Assembly: GCA_019787685.1 (NCBI GenBank)
Contig: JAHNUO010000013.1
Coordinates: 496,001 to 560,000 of the forward strand
Length of the DNA stretch: 64,000 nt
Reading direction: 5' to 3'
Source of the DNA: Chiua virens
Lineage: Eukaryota > Basidiomycota > Agaricomycetes > Boletales > Boletaceae
Part shown: piece by piece, positions 22,345-32,655 of the stretch
How positions within the stretch are numbered: the first letter of the stretch is position 1
How the letters are laid out: every line of letters begins with the position of its first letter
Program-made: the position numbers and the translations under genes
Notes under the pieces: generated by a model
The model's database searches: none
Told to the model about the DNA's origin: nothing
Seen by the model: only the letters and a program-made list of their open reading frames with translations

Positions 22345-22954
22345 TGTTACGATAGCTCCGGGTAGGAACTAGCGTAGCCGCAAAAGCGCCAAGAATCAAG
22401 TGGCTGCGATAGCTCAAACAACCACCACTTGATACGTGGTGCGTCGGGCGTTGCTAAGGGCGTCCGGTTGGGAATCTATACCCGAGGGACCAAGGGACTT
22501 CCTCTAGAGTTGAGGTGGAAGGACCTAGGCGTTGGCCGTAGGTGTCGAGGGTCAAGGAGCAAAGAGGTCACAGGCGCAGAGGCGAGTGGAGCAGAGATAC
22601 TCAGCTAGATTGCGGAGATCAAGACTAGAGTACATGGGTATCTCTGCGAGGTATTTATACTACGAGAATCGTGCACGGACCAAGTAACTAAAAGGGGTAG
22701 GCCAGAAGAGCGGAACGGAATGAAGGGCCAAAAGGAGAATCGTACGATGCGAAGGCAACGGACGATGACGAAGGAAGAATGAGTAAGTGCGATGCCATCG
22801 GGTGATGACGAGAAGGAAATGAGTAAGCATCGGGTAAAGCCGGTGCTGGTTAAGTAAGAGAGGAAACGTGTACGGATGAGCGTACGAGGATACCTGAGTA
22901 TCGAGTAAAGCAAAGTAGTACAAGTGAAGCAAAGAAAAGAAAGAAATCGTAACA
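22345..22954 (-). repeat. Gypsy-1 5' LTR (610 bp)
   Basis: The LTR has TGTTACGAT/ATCGTAACA ends. Element-sense order: U3, TATAAATA at 22,659-22,652, predicted transcript start at about 22,626 (AGTCTTGATCT), then the rest of R/U5 to 22,345. It lacks the 70 bp duplication present in the other LTR and otherwise matches it. Confidence 0.9.
22652..22659 (-). promoter_or_regulatory. TATA box in Gypsy-1 5' LTR
   Basis: TATAAATA on the minus strand, 33 nt upstream of the 11-nt self-primer sequence. The same arrangement is kept in the diverged LTR at 35,982-36,549. Confidence 0.7.
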
Positions 22955-22965
22955 GACCAGCCCAT

Positions 22966-24329
22966 TATAGAAAACAAATAATGGGTGATGTGAGAAAGTG
23001 GGGTGATAGGTTCATCCCAAGGGGGGTTATTGTAACAACCTAGAACAAACGTAGACTATGAGTTACTTGCGAGTGGTTGTAGTGGTCAGTGTAAGGTTGA
23101 ATGCAAGTGAGTCTGATGAGTGAGGCGAGAACTACAGAGGAGATCCGTCTATGAGAGACAATGGAGGAAAACCAAAGGTGAACTTTGTTAGAGTTCCCTG
23201 GTGCTGCATTCAAGTCTTTATATACTAAAAGTACAATCGGAGCTACAATCGGAGTATGAATACATAGATAAGTATGAGAGTCCTGATTGGTAGATAAGGT
23301 GTGATAACATGAGGTATATGCATGTATGTGAGTCATAGATAAAGACATGAGGAAACAATGCTGTAACAATGCGGTATAAGCATGTTATAAGATAAGCACT
23401 GCTTTAATAATAGATATGAGTCATAGGGAATCATAGATAAGAGATAACGTGTGAATACACGTGTGTTGTGCATGGGTTATGACATCGTGTGAATACACGT
23501 GTCTAATGATGATGATATAAATATCATAATGAAGTGGCCAATAGGATAAGGTCCTGAGTATAGCCTTGGCATGAGGCAATATATGCCGTAATAGATATTG
23601 TGTATCTTGTATAGTGGATGAGAGTGTTGAGTAGGAAGGTGAAAGAATAATGTGAAAACGTGATTGTAACAGTTATACTAGAAGGAATTGATGGATAAGG
23701 GTTTGTTGATATGTCCTAGAGCTTGCTGAGCAATCTGGAATGAAAAGCAATTGATGTAAAGGTATCCAGATGGAGTTGAGATAATAAAGGATAGATTAAG
23801 TTGATGAGACAAAGAAAGAGTGATAAGATGAAGTAAAATAGAGGATGAGGAATGATGCCCAGCCTACTCACACATGGGAGAGTAGACAGGTGATTTCCTG
23901 AATGCAAAAAGATAGATATTGAATGTCAGAAAACATAGTTTTATAGTCTTAGGGCACAACCCAAGACTGTTAAAGGCAATCTGACCCTAAGTAATCATAC
24001 AGGATCAATGTCAGATGAGTATTTAAGAAAAGGAATGTCAAAACCTTATAGATAATGAAAGAAAAGAAGGGTATTATGAGAGGAACAACCTCAATAAGGC
24101 CAAATCAGATAGGACAAGTTGAACTAGATAAAGTGGAACACATACAATGGAACCGGATTGGATCACATTGACTTGGATTGGACTCAGATTGGGTTTGGTT
24201 GATCTGTAAATGCTAGAAATAAAACTGGACTGGTATGAAGTTGACAGCAGATGGGATGAGGAGTGATAGGACATGTTGAAAAGTGGGAAAAAGATAGGCT
24301 ACAACCATAAGGAGTTCTCAACTCCTACA
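22966..24329. mobile_element. LTR-Y copy 1 (solo LTR) containing a nested solo LTR-A
   Basis: Outer boundaries are TATAGAAAACAAATAATG (a decayed TGTGGAAAAC... start) and CTCAACTCCTACA. CCAT at 22,962-22,965 and 24,330-24,333 is the 4 bp target duplication. The body shares CATCCCAAGGGGGGTTAT, CTCACACATGGGAGAGTA and AAGGAGT.TCTAACTCCTACA with the copies at 31.4, 32.7 and 48.8 kb. Between 23,031 and 23,671 it is interrupted by LTR-A. Confidence 0.8.
23031..23671 (-). repeat. Solo LTR-A copy 1 (641 bp)
   Basis: Plus-strand ends are TGTAACAACC and GATTGTAACA, flanked on both sides by GTTAT (23,026-23,030 and 23,672-23,676). In LTR sense (minus) it has TATATAAAG followed at the expected distance by ACTCTAACAAAGTTC. 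It is almost identical to the copy at 58,223-58,863, so both are recent compared with their surroundings. Confidence 0.9.
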
Positions 24330-25040
24330 CCATTCCCAGCACCACTGGCCCAGGTGAGTCCACTGATCAGCTCTTTTCTGAGTTCTTCAACATGGCTATT
24401 GACAACAATGATATCTCTGAGTTGAACACCATGGACCCACTTGCATTCCTACTACCGGGCTCAGGATCTGAGTCACATCCACCTCCAACTCTGCTCCCCA
24501 CAAATCATTTGCTGGATCAATCTTTACTGCATGCCCATTCCCATGACCAAGATATGTTGTTTAAGTCTGTCTGCTCCTCCCCAGGCCCTGGGCACTCTGA
24601 GTTGAGGCTCTCACCACTCCCACCACCCCCACCTTCCTTGGTGGACATGGTGTGCATTCTCTTTGTGGCACCTGCCACCAGTGGAGTTGCTACCCAGTCT
24701 CTAGTCCCATTCTCTTTTTGTGGCAGTGCACCATGTATCCTTCCCCCAATTACTGGCAAAGTTGTTTTACTCAACTCAGATAATGAATCAGACAACCCCT
24801 CATTCCAATATTGGTATCCAAGTCAACCAAATCCATTTCATCCACATCCTTCAACCCCATCATACTTCTCAGATGGTTCGTGGCCTGCTCTTACAGTCTC
24901 TACTCCCCTACCTCTGTCCATGACAATGTGTTATCCTCTGCCACCACAAGTAGTTCATGGTGGTCTGCTGCAAAAGGAAAATGTTCCTCAAACTATAGCC
25001 TCTTTAGCAGTCTCAGCAAGTGAGAGGTTAGTGATGTAGA
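24330..25040 (+). pseudogene. Harbinger-like partner ORF, second part
   Basis: After removal of the LTR-Y and Gypsy-1 insertions, together with one copy of each target repeat, the frame NDLDQ at 15.36 kb continues as PIPSTTGPGESTDQLFSEFF and then MAIDNNDISELNTMDPLAFL without a base lost or gained. The remaining sequence is Pro/Ser-rich to a stop at 25,037-25,039. Function as in the first part; only the join is seen directly. Confidence 0.55.
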
Positions 25041-25689
25041 CTGACACCCTCATCTCCAAAGGAATAGGCATTGCGGAGTTGCATTGCAATGAATGAGTGA
25101 AGTGCTGCGAGGCTCACTACCAGAACAAGGAAGCTGAGTAAAATCACCTAGCAATGGCTGGCCCAGTTTAATATCAACCATGAAAAGAACATGGAAGTTG
25201 AAGCTGAAGCAACTGGAGTGTGAGCTGGAGTTGGAGAAGCTTAAGGTTACTAAGTCTGGTCTGTCACAGTAGTTTATATTTTTCTGTCACAACCATATGT
25301 TTTTTACACTCATGTGATACTGTATCTATATGTTCTGTAGCAAAACATTCATGACTCATTGTTGAAAAGCCTGTCCAGGTGATGTTGCAAGGCTTTCATC
25401 AATCTCTGGTCCCTTAACTCCCTCTGGGTCTTCCTGCTCATTGTTTCTTTGCCTCGCAAACTTTCCTGCAAACTCATCTAGTGAGCTTCCCAATCCAAGC
25501 TCTTTCTCAATGTTGATTATGAGGTTGCCAGTGTGTAGAACCATGTAACTACAGATTCACAATTTTGCATTGCTAAGGTCTTTTTCTGATTGAATCTGAA
25601 AATGCAAATCTGTGAGTGATTGAAAGTGACCCTTGAGTGAGCCATAAAAATGCTCAGTCTGGACTCAAATCTACAAATAATTTAATCAT

Positions 25690-27272
25690 TGAAATATTTC
25701 AAAGAAAAACCTTACTGATGATAGGTGATTATTGAAGGTTCTCTTGTCAAGGCTAAGGCTTCTCCTGACAGGTCTCTTGAATGGTGCTATGCACCATGGT
25801 TGACAGGGGTAAGCTGAGTCAGCCCAAGGCCATTTATTGGCATCAAAGAATTGCTCTGGATGACAAGCAACACAAGTATGCAGAAAAGCACTTGTATTAT
25901 GAATGCTGCCTGGAAGACCAATGGTATAGTCCACAATCTTCAGATTATGAGGAAGAATCACAATCTAGGATGTGATGCCAGTGAATATTTTTAATAGTGA
26001 AACAAACTTCCACTGACTCAGACTGTGACTAACCTGGTTTGTCACAGAATATTGTGATTTTGTCATATACCGCTCCATTCTCTGTTCCTCCAGATATAAC
26101 TCCAACTCTCTTAGACATGAACTCCAGGTCAATCTCCCTCAGGACATAACTCTGTGACCCTGGACCTCTGTTACGTATATATGTTTCCTCTTTTTGTTTA
26201 GTACATAAACTTGTGTCTTGCTTATGAGCACAGCTATGGCTTTCTCAGTACCTGACTTACCTCTGGTTATCTAGTTTCCCAATCTCTTGTCTTACTCAAA
26301 ATTAGTTATTCCCTGTCTTTCCGTATTATTCATCTTCCTTACTCTGTGACTAATCATTCTGTTTCCTCCAAGTATATAAAGTGTAGTTACTTCAATTGTA
26401 ACTTCAGTCTGAATATTAGTTTATTTGTACAACTCACTCCGAACACTCCGAGAAGACCTTGACGGTCTCTACTCCACTTGACTCCACTTTATGTGTTGAG
26501 TCTTACATCTACCTCTGTTCTCTGCATGTCTGAAATACAGGGACAGACTGTGACAAGGGCACACCACATACAGTGAAGCCAAGTCCTGTCCAACACTACA
26601 ACTCTGGAGATCCAGAGTTGGCTACCTCTGAGGTGCATGGTCTCTAATAGATTTTCAGTCAAAAAAGACCTTACCATGATGCCCTGGCTTCTGAAAGAAG
26701 TTGAAGGTTATACCATTAACACACAAAAACTCCCCTTTCCATTCTGGAATAGATCGGCTCTCTACCCAATTTTTTGCCTGTTCCTTCTCCATGAGGTCAT
26801 CTTCACAATGAATAGGATCAAAGTGAATTGCCTCATTATGCAAACACATGAATGAAAGCATGACACATCTATAGCAGTTGTAGACTGTGCTAGCAGAAAC
26901 CCCTGCCTATTCTGCCATGTCTTGAGCAGTTGTAGCATTCCCATAATGTCCTGCTGCATTCAGAAAAATGGCAAGCTGAAGCCAGACTGGCAACTGCTCT
27001 CTGGGCAACTGAGAATCTGGGATAGGCATGCCATCAGAATTGGAGTCATGGTGTGCTGGTGAGGAACATAGGGTGGTGACAATTTCAACAAGTGCTATAA
27101 AAACCTCATGTGAAACATGAAGCTTTTTGTGAAAAAGCCAAGGATGATGGAGTTTCCACTCTTTGAGAAGATGAATCTGGGGAACATGGACTGTGGGAAG
27201 GCATTGGTGGAGAATGCAGGCATGCTTTACCTCATCCAGTGCTGTCTGAATCACATTCTGATATGTGAGCAC
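25690..27272 (-). pseudogene. Harbinger-like transposase (DDE_Tnp_4 type), broken
   Basis: Minus-strand fragments in order: an N-terminal part with LHVSHEVFIALVE, QLPVWLQLAIFLNAAGHYG and AGVSASTVYNCYRCVMLS (helix-turn-helix), then SIPEWKGEFLCVNGITFNFF (first catalytic Asp region, DG changed to NG), FFQKPGHHGKVFFD, and after an interruption LPHNLKIVDYTIGLPGSIHN and WPWADSAYPCQPWCI with the second catalytic Asp (WADSAY). Several TGA/TAG stops are present. An LTR-like block at 26,039-26,508 lies inside. With the partner ORF on the plus strand it forms the usual two-gene Harbinger layout, tail to tail. Confidence 0.65.
26039..26508 (+). repeat. Possible solo LTR inside the Harbinger-like transposase
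   Basis: The block begins TGTCACAGAATATTGTG and ends GAGTCTTACA. It has a TATAAAG at about 26,376 and keeps some CpG sites while its surroundings do not, and it interrupts the transposase frame. I found no clear target duplication, so the ends are approximate. Confidence 0.4.
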
Positions 27273-27302
27273 CTCTGTAGATTGGAAACAGAATGGGTTT
27301 GA

Positions 27303-28360
27303 ATGATGATCAGAATCATCTGATTGGGAGAGATCTGTATAATCAGTTGAAGGTATAGTGATAGGAGATGTTGTGTGGGATGAATCAGAATTAGCTGAGT
27401 CAGCAAATGATAGGACTTCAGCATCAATTTGCTACATAACTGCATTCAAAATCTCCATAGCCTGTGCCATGTTGATCTTGATAAGAGCTCCCTAGAGGAG
27501 TTTCAAAGCATCCTGATGTGCTGAGGGCCTAGGCATGTTGTGAGGAGATGGGTGGAGATCAGTAGAACTGGATTCAAGGGGTTGACATATATGACTAATG
27601 CTCTCTGCTATATTTGGTAATCAATGGGCTGCCACTGGCACCTTTAAAGTAACCCTACTTTGGTTATAAGCTGTGCTAGGGTTAAGGGGTGTACCATATT
27701 TGGAAATCTGCTGTACATGGGCACTGCCAAATGTTCAATCAGTGATTGAACTTATCAATAATTTTCTAGCACACTAGTTACATATTAGTGTACCAACTAG
27801 TATACTTGGCTACTGTGTGAGACCTGCTATTTCTCTGAAGCAACTTGAGAGAGATGTCATGCATTGTCACACCACTTTTTGGATCTCTATTGAGTGCTGC
27901 CAGTGAACCATGATCAATTGATTGCTGATTGCTAGACAAGTTGTCATATGCAAGTTTTGTACAAACAATGTCACAGTGTTATGATGATATGTAGCCTGAG
28001 GTAGATACAATAAAATTATCATGTACCAATGAGGAAAATTACTGATAAATAAACTATGATGACAAGGTTGTTATCATCTGGGAGGGTATGTATCTGAGCC
28101 AGGAAATATGATATTTGAATAAATATTGACAGAGGGATCAGCAGAGTCCAGTGACAGGTCAATAATGTGACTGACAGGTGGATGGGATGGGCCTGCAACA
28201 GACAGAATGGGTGGATTATTGTAGTGGTGGTGGTTTGTGCCAGTGGCTGGAGGATGGTTTTCACTGTTGTCACAGGAAGCACCTTCCTCAAAGGCTTGCT
28301 TCTGTCTATATGAGTGACCACTGAAGAGTTTGGAGAATCTGCTGTTGTTCTTCAGCTCTG
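27303..28360. other. CpG-poor sequence, no gene recognised
   Basis: Minus-strand frames around 27,250-27,445 and 28,019-28,321 are short and of low complexity. No terminal repeats were found. The stretch probably holds the end of the Harbinger-like element and older repeats. Confidence 0.4.
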
Positions 28361-28563
28361 GATTTCCTTCAAAATGATCCTTGATGGCCTTGAGTATTCC
28401 AATTTTGTACCATTGGTAGAAATGCTTGTGAGCATGGTCGTGATGTCAATGAGGTCATCCTATTCTTGGTTGATAGCAAGCCTGTGAAATAAATGTCCAT
28501 GCCCTGCATGGCATGATGTGCTGATCTCTCTGTATCCTTAGCAGCCAATTGTGAAGCTGCAGC

Positions 28564-29099
28564 TAGTGTTTTGAAGTCCAGTCTAGGACTGCTCAAAAGA
28601 CTGGCAACTGGACCAGACTGGACTGGTAGGCAACTGGACTGCAGTTGCAGTTGCATCCAGTCCTTTAGTGGACTGGTCTTTAGCTCCTATCCATGGGTAC
28701 TTCCCACAATATTCTCAGAATTTTAGGTATCTTATTTGAATTTCTACAACAAAAACTGAGTTGAGACCCCCTCTGACTGACATGCCACCCGCAAATGGCG
28801 ATATCCTTTGATCCTGTGATCCAAATCTTATGTTCCAAGGGTCAGTAGGTAGCCAGGGGTCCATAGTATATTTCATTTCACCATGACTAATCATGATTTC
28901 CACTGGAACAGGGGTGAAAAGACCAGTTGTGCACAACACTGGTTGCAACTGGTTGTAACTGATCAAAAAACCATTTTGGACTGGTTTGTTTCGGTCCAGT
29001 TGTAGTTGCAAGGGTCCAGGACCTTTCTAGGACTGGTCTTGGTCCAGTTGCCTCATTTGGACTGTGGAAAACCGGACCAGACCAGACTTTAAAACACTA
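28564..29099. mobile_element. hAT-like non-autonomous element copy 1 (536 bp)
   Basis: Terminal inverted repeats are TAGTGTTTTGAAGTCC and, at the other end, CTTTAAAACACTA. A perfect 8 bp target duplication GCTGCAGC flanks it (28,556-28,563 and 29,100-29,107). An 8 bp duplication with this kind of terminus indicates mobilisation by a hAT-type transposase. The interior is made of CTGGTC/GACCAG-type words and codes for nothing recognisable. Confidence 0.8.
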
Positions 29100-29272
29100 G
29101 CTGCAGCTGTCTTCTTCTGTATCCTTTGCCTCCCTCACCATGTCTTGTTCATTGCACACACACAAACCCTCCACCAATGTTAACCAATAAGCATTGAAAT
29201 TCCAGCCCTGCTCCTTTGTTTTTCATCCAGTCTGCTGCTTTTTCACCTTGTCGATCTCACTCAAGGCCATTG

Positions 29273-29841
29273 TGTTATGATCACAATATTTCACTCCCTT
29301 CATTGCTCACTCCTCCTCATTATTATTAACCATTATGGCATACTTTGCCTCATGTCAAGGCTATACCAAGGATCAAAACCCATTGGCTGCCACATTATGA
29401 CTCATTATGATTTATCATTAGAAATGTGTTATCACACAGTGTCATAACTCAACATACATATCACATGTGTCATCACACACTATGCTTCTATGCTTCTATC
29501 TCTTATCACTGACTCATAAAGCAGTGCAAGGCTATGTTCTTATCTATGACTTACATCACCACACATTAACCTCATGCATCACCACCAGATACCTGTGCAC
29601 CTCATGTATTCCTCATGTATTCACACCTTATCCTCCAATAGGATACAGTATCCTTATCTACATAGTTCATACTCAGATTAGAACTCCAATGTACGTACCA
29701 GTAGTATATAAACTCCATGAATGCATCTCGAGGAACTCTAACAAAGTTCACCTTGATCTTTCACCTCACTTGTCTGGAGACATTTACCTCTCTCAACTAC
29801 TGTCATCAATACAGCTCCAGCATTTGTTCTAGGTTGTTTCA
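29273..29841 (+). repeat. Solo LTR, LTR-Z related (569 bp)
   Basis: Ends TGTTATGATCAC and GGTTGTTTCA, flanked by CATTG on both sides (29,268-29,272 and 29,842-29,846). It has a TATATAAA followed by AACTCTAACAAAGTTCACC, the motif shared with LTR-A and the Gypsy-3 LTR. Confidence 0.85.
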
Positions 29842-29938
29842 CATTGCACAATGAGCTTTTGCAGAGCAGACCTTAGACTGCAAAACTTGGACCTGGTACT
29901 GGAGCTAATCAACCTGGAGTTCCAACAACTGTTGTGAT

Positions 29939-30474
29939 TAGTGTTTTAAAGTCCGGTCTGGTCTGGTTTTCCATGGTCCAAATGAGGCAACTGGACCAAA
30001 ACAAACCAGTTCAAAATGGTCTTTTGATCAGTTGCAACCAGTTGCAACCAGTGTTGTGCACAACTGGTCTTTTGACCCCTGTTCTGTGGAAATCATGATT
30101 AGTCATGGTGAAATGAAATATACTATGGACCCCTGGCTACCTACTGACCCTTGGAACATAAGATTTGGATTACAGGATCAAAGGATATCGCCATTTCCGG
30201 GTGGCATGTCAGTCAGAGGGGGTCTCAACTCAGTTTTTGTTGTAGAAATTCAAATAGGATACCTAAAATTCTGAGAATATTGTGGGAAGTACCCATGGAT
30301 AGGAGCTAAAGACCAGTCTACTAAAGGACCGGTTGTGACCGGTCTTTGACCAGTCTTTTATTTTTTCAAAATCAAGGCAACTAGCAACTGGACTGGTCAG
30401 CAACTGGATGCAACCACAACTGCAGTCCAGTTGCCAGTCTTTTGAGCAGTCCTAGACTGGACTTCAAAACACTA
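29939..30474. mobile_element. hAT-like non-autonomous element copy 2 (536 bp, opposite orientation)
   Basis: The same family as the copy at 28,564, inverted and of exactly the same length. Ends TAGTGTTTTAAAGTCC and GGACTTCAAAACACTA. The flanks GTTGTGAT and ACTGTGAC differ by three transitions, as expected for a decayed 8 bp duplication. Confidence 0.75.
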
Positions 30475-30668
30475 ACTGTGACAACTCTATGAGATTTCAT
30501 TTCATCTTCTACATAGGCAACAGCTGCAATTATATTGCCATCTTCTGAGAGGTTGAAAATGTGAGTACAAATGGTACTCCAGTCCAATGGGACGTATCTG
30601 TCCCCAAAACTTTGCATTTTGTGGTTGAATGTGGGGAAGTCAATGGTGTCAGACACCCATTCCCACAC

Positions 30669-31380
30669 GACAGCCCAGGCATTTGTGTAATGGGTTATGT
30701 TTCAGGCCTCACTCACACAATTGACAAGAACCATCTTGTATTTGTGAGTAAGGTAAAAATAAAATATATGAGAGTCACCTACCATGACTCTCACTACTTA
30801 TATAACTACGTATTTGAAATCATGTCTAACACATGATTACAACAACAACATGCATGTGAAACATGTGCATTGCCAAGTAATAATACAAAATGAATAAGTA
30901 AAGAGAAGTAGATACAAAATGGGCAACAGGCCCTTAATACCCTCCCCTTGTAGAGCTGTTATACAGCTCGAGACAGAAGAAAGGACAAGAAAGGATAGAA
31001 TGAAACAAGGAAAAGACTTTGTAATGAAGTATACATGTCCTTTTGTAAGAAAAGAAACTATAGTCCAATGAAATGGAAGCAAGAAAACATATCTTGAGTA
31101 AATGAGAATAAAAGCACATCATATGTGCATGTCTGAGCTCGAACCCAAGTCTTCTCACATGGGAGCTGGTTGGTCCAGTACCTCACCCTTCTCATTGTTG
31201 TTGGATGATGGGTTTTGTATCCTGCAGACCAACTTGAAATACTCTGTGGTATTTGGGAAACACTGGAGCTCATTTGAGAGTTTGGAGAACCCACAAGGAA
31301 GTGCAAGGGGGTGAGGTCCCCAACTGACATGCCACTCTTCTGAGCCTCCTTGTATCCTTCCAAGGTACAATTGAGGGCGT
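30669..31380. other. CpG-poor sequence without recognised gene
   Basis: Only short frames, such as 31,058-31,363 on minus (SSGMSVGDLTPLHFLVG-like), are present. It probably continues the unknown transposon-type gene to the left. No terminal repeats are visible. Confidence 0.35.
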
Positions 31381-32529
31381 TGAAGAATACTAATAATAGG
31401 TGAAATGAAGAAAGGTGGGGCGATAAGTTTGTCCCAAGGGGGGTTATACTCGAAGGAATGAAGGATTTGGGTTTGTCTAGGAGTCCTAGAGGCTGCTGAA
31501 CGATCTGGAATGAAAATCAGTCGATGAAAAAGTATCTGGGTAGAGTCGAGGCGATGAGAGGATTGATTTGAGTAGATGAGATGCAAAGGAACAATAGGAC
31601 AAGGTAAAAGGAAAGCTATCCAGCTCACTCACACACGGGAGAGTAAACAGATTATCTCCTGAATGCAGAAAGATGATATTTTATGTTAGAAACATGGTTT
31701 TATAGTCCTGGGCACAACCCAGGACTGTTAAAGGCAATCCAACCCTAGGTAAGTGTACAGGATCGATGTAGGGTGAGTATTTAAGGAGTGTCAAACCTTG
31801 TAGATAACAAAGGAAAAGAAGGTGTTAGGATAGTAACGACCTTAATAAGGCCAAATCGAATAGAACAAGTCAAATCAGATGAAGTGGAATACATACGATG
31901 AAACTGGGTTGGATCGTGTTGACTCGGATTGGACTCAGGATTGGATTTGGATGATCTGTAAATGCTAGGAATGAAACCAGACTGGCATGAAGTCAATGAT
32001 GGATGAGATGGGAGGTGAAACCACCTAGAACAAAGACTGAACTAGTTGTCTAGTGAAGATGTGAGAGGATGTGGACGTTCAATCAAAGAGGCGAAAACTC
32101 CAAGAGAACTTTGTTAGAGTCCTCTGGCTTCAATTCATGGGGTTTATATACTACATGGATGTTGGAGTTCTAATCTGAGTATGAACTATGTAGATAAGAC
32201 AGAGGCATATGATTGGATGATAAGGTGTGATTTGTATAAGTCATAGATAAGACTTCATAGCCTTGCACAGGTATCTGGCAGGTATGAGTCATGATGAGTC
32301 GGAAATAAAAGATAAGAGAATGAGTCATGGATGATGCTGTGTTATTGTGGCAGCCAATAGGGTATGATCCTGTGGACAGCCTTGACATGAGGCATGAACA
32401 TGTCAGAAAAGATTGAAGGTATAATCCATAGGAGGTTGGAACGTTGAGATCGTAACAGGAGGTGATAGGACATGATGGAGAGTGAGGAAAAAGGTATCCT
32501 ACAACCATAAGGAGTATCTAACTCCTACA
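31381..32529. mobile_element. LTR-Y copy 2 with nested solo LTR-Z
   Basis: Ends TGAAGAATACTAATAATAGG and CTAACTCCTACA. The flanks GCGT and GCAT are a 4 bp target duplication with one CpG transition. It is interrupted at 32,016-32,457 by LTR-Z; joining 32,015 to 32,463 restores the LTR-Y sequence (GGAGGTGATAGGACATGATG). Confidence 0.8.
32016..32457 (-). repeat. Solo LTR-Z (442 bp) nested in LTR-Y
   Basis: Plus-strand ends TGAAACCACCTAG and GATCGTAACA. GGAGG duplicates on both sides (32,011-32,015 and 32,458-32,462). It is closely related to the 3' LTR of Gypsy-3 (60,157-60,587). In LTR sense it shows TATATAAACCCC followed by GACTCTAACAAAGTTCTC. Confidence 0.88.
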
Positions 32530-32655
32530 GCATCATTGGTGACATTGTGCCTCAGCTCACTCCACATTGGTCTATATGCAGCTGTGATCTGAGGATTATC
32601 CTCAATCTCTGTTGAAGAAGAGGCTTGGGCAATCGTCTCCCTTGCAACTTGACAT

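Larger units (their letters stand above)
15368..22954 (-). mobile_element. Gypsy-1: nearly complete Ty3/Gypsy chromovirus, 7,587 bp
   Basis: The element has LTRs at 15,368-16,047 and 22,345-22,954 with TGTTACGAT...ATCGTAACA ends and a perfect 5 bp target duplication. Its coding order on the minus strand is gag, protease, reverse transcriptase, RNase H, integrase, chromodomain. It is CpG-rich, unlike the decayed DNA around it. It carries a primer-binding site, a TATA box and a frameshift signal, annotated separately. Two in-frame TGA codons break pol. The LTRs are identical apart from a 70 bp duplication in the left one, so the insertion is recent. It sits inside the partner ORF of a Harbinger-like element, a few bp from an older LTR-Y. 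Confidence 0.93.
28369..30668 (-). pseudogene. Unknown transposon-type coiled-coil protein cut by three insertions
   Basis: Coding-like minus-strand segments lie between the insertions: 30,668-30,480 (MWEWVSDTIDFPTFNHKM, IIAAVAYVEDEMKSHRV), 29,930-29,842 (QQLLELQVD...LQYQVQVLQSK, heptad-like), 29,267-29,108 (MALSEIDKVKKQQTG, WNFNAYWLTLVEG) and 28,560-28,369 (KDTERSAHHAMQGMDIYFTG). Removing the two hAT-like elements and the solo LTR brings them together in order. I do not recognise the family. The coiled coil and the repeat context suggest a transposon-borne protein. Confidence 0.4.
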
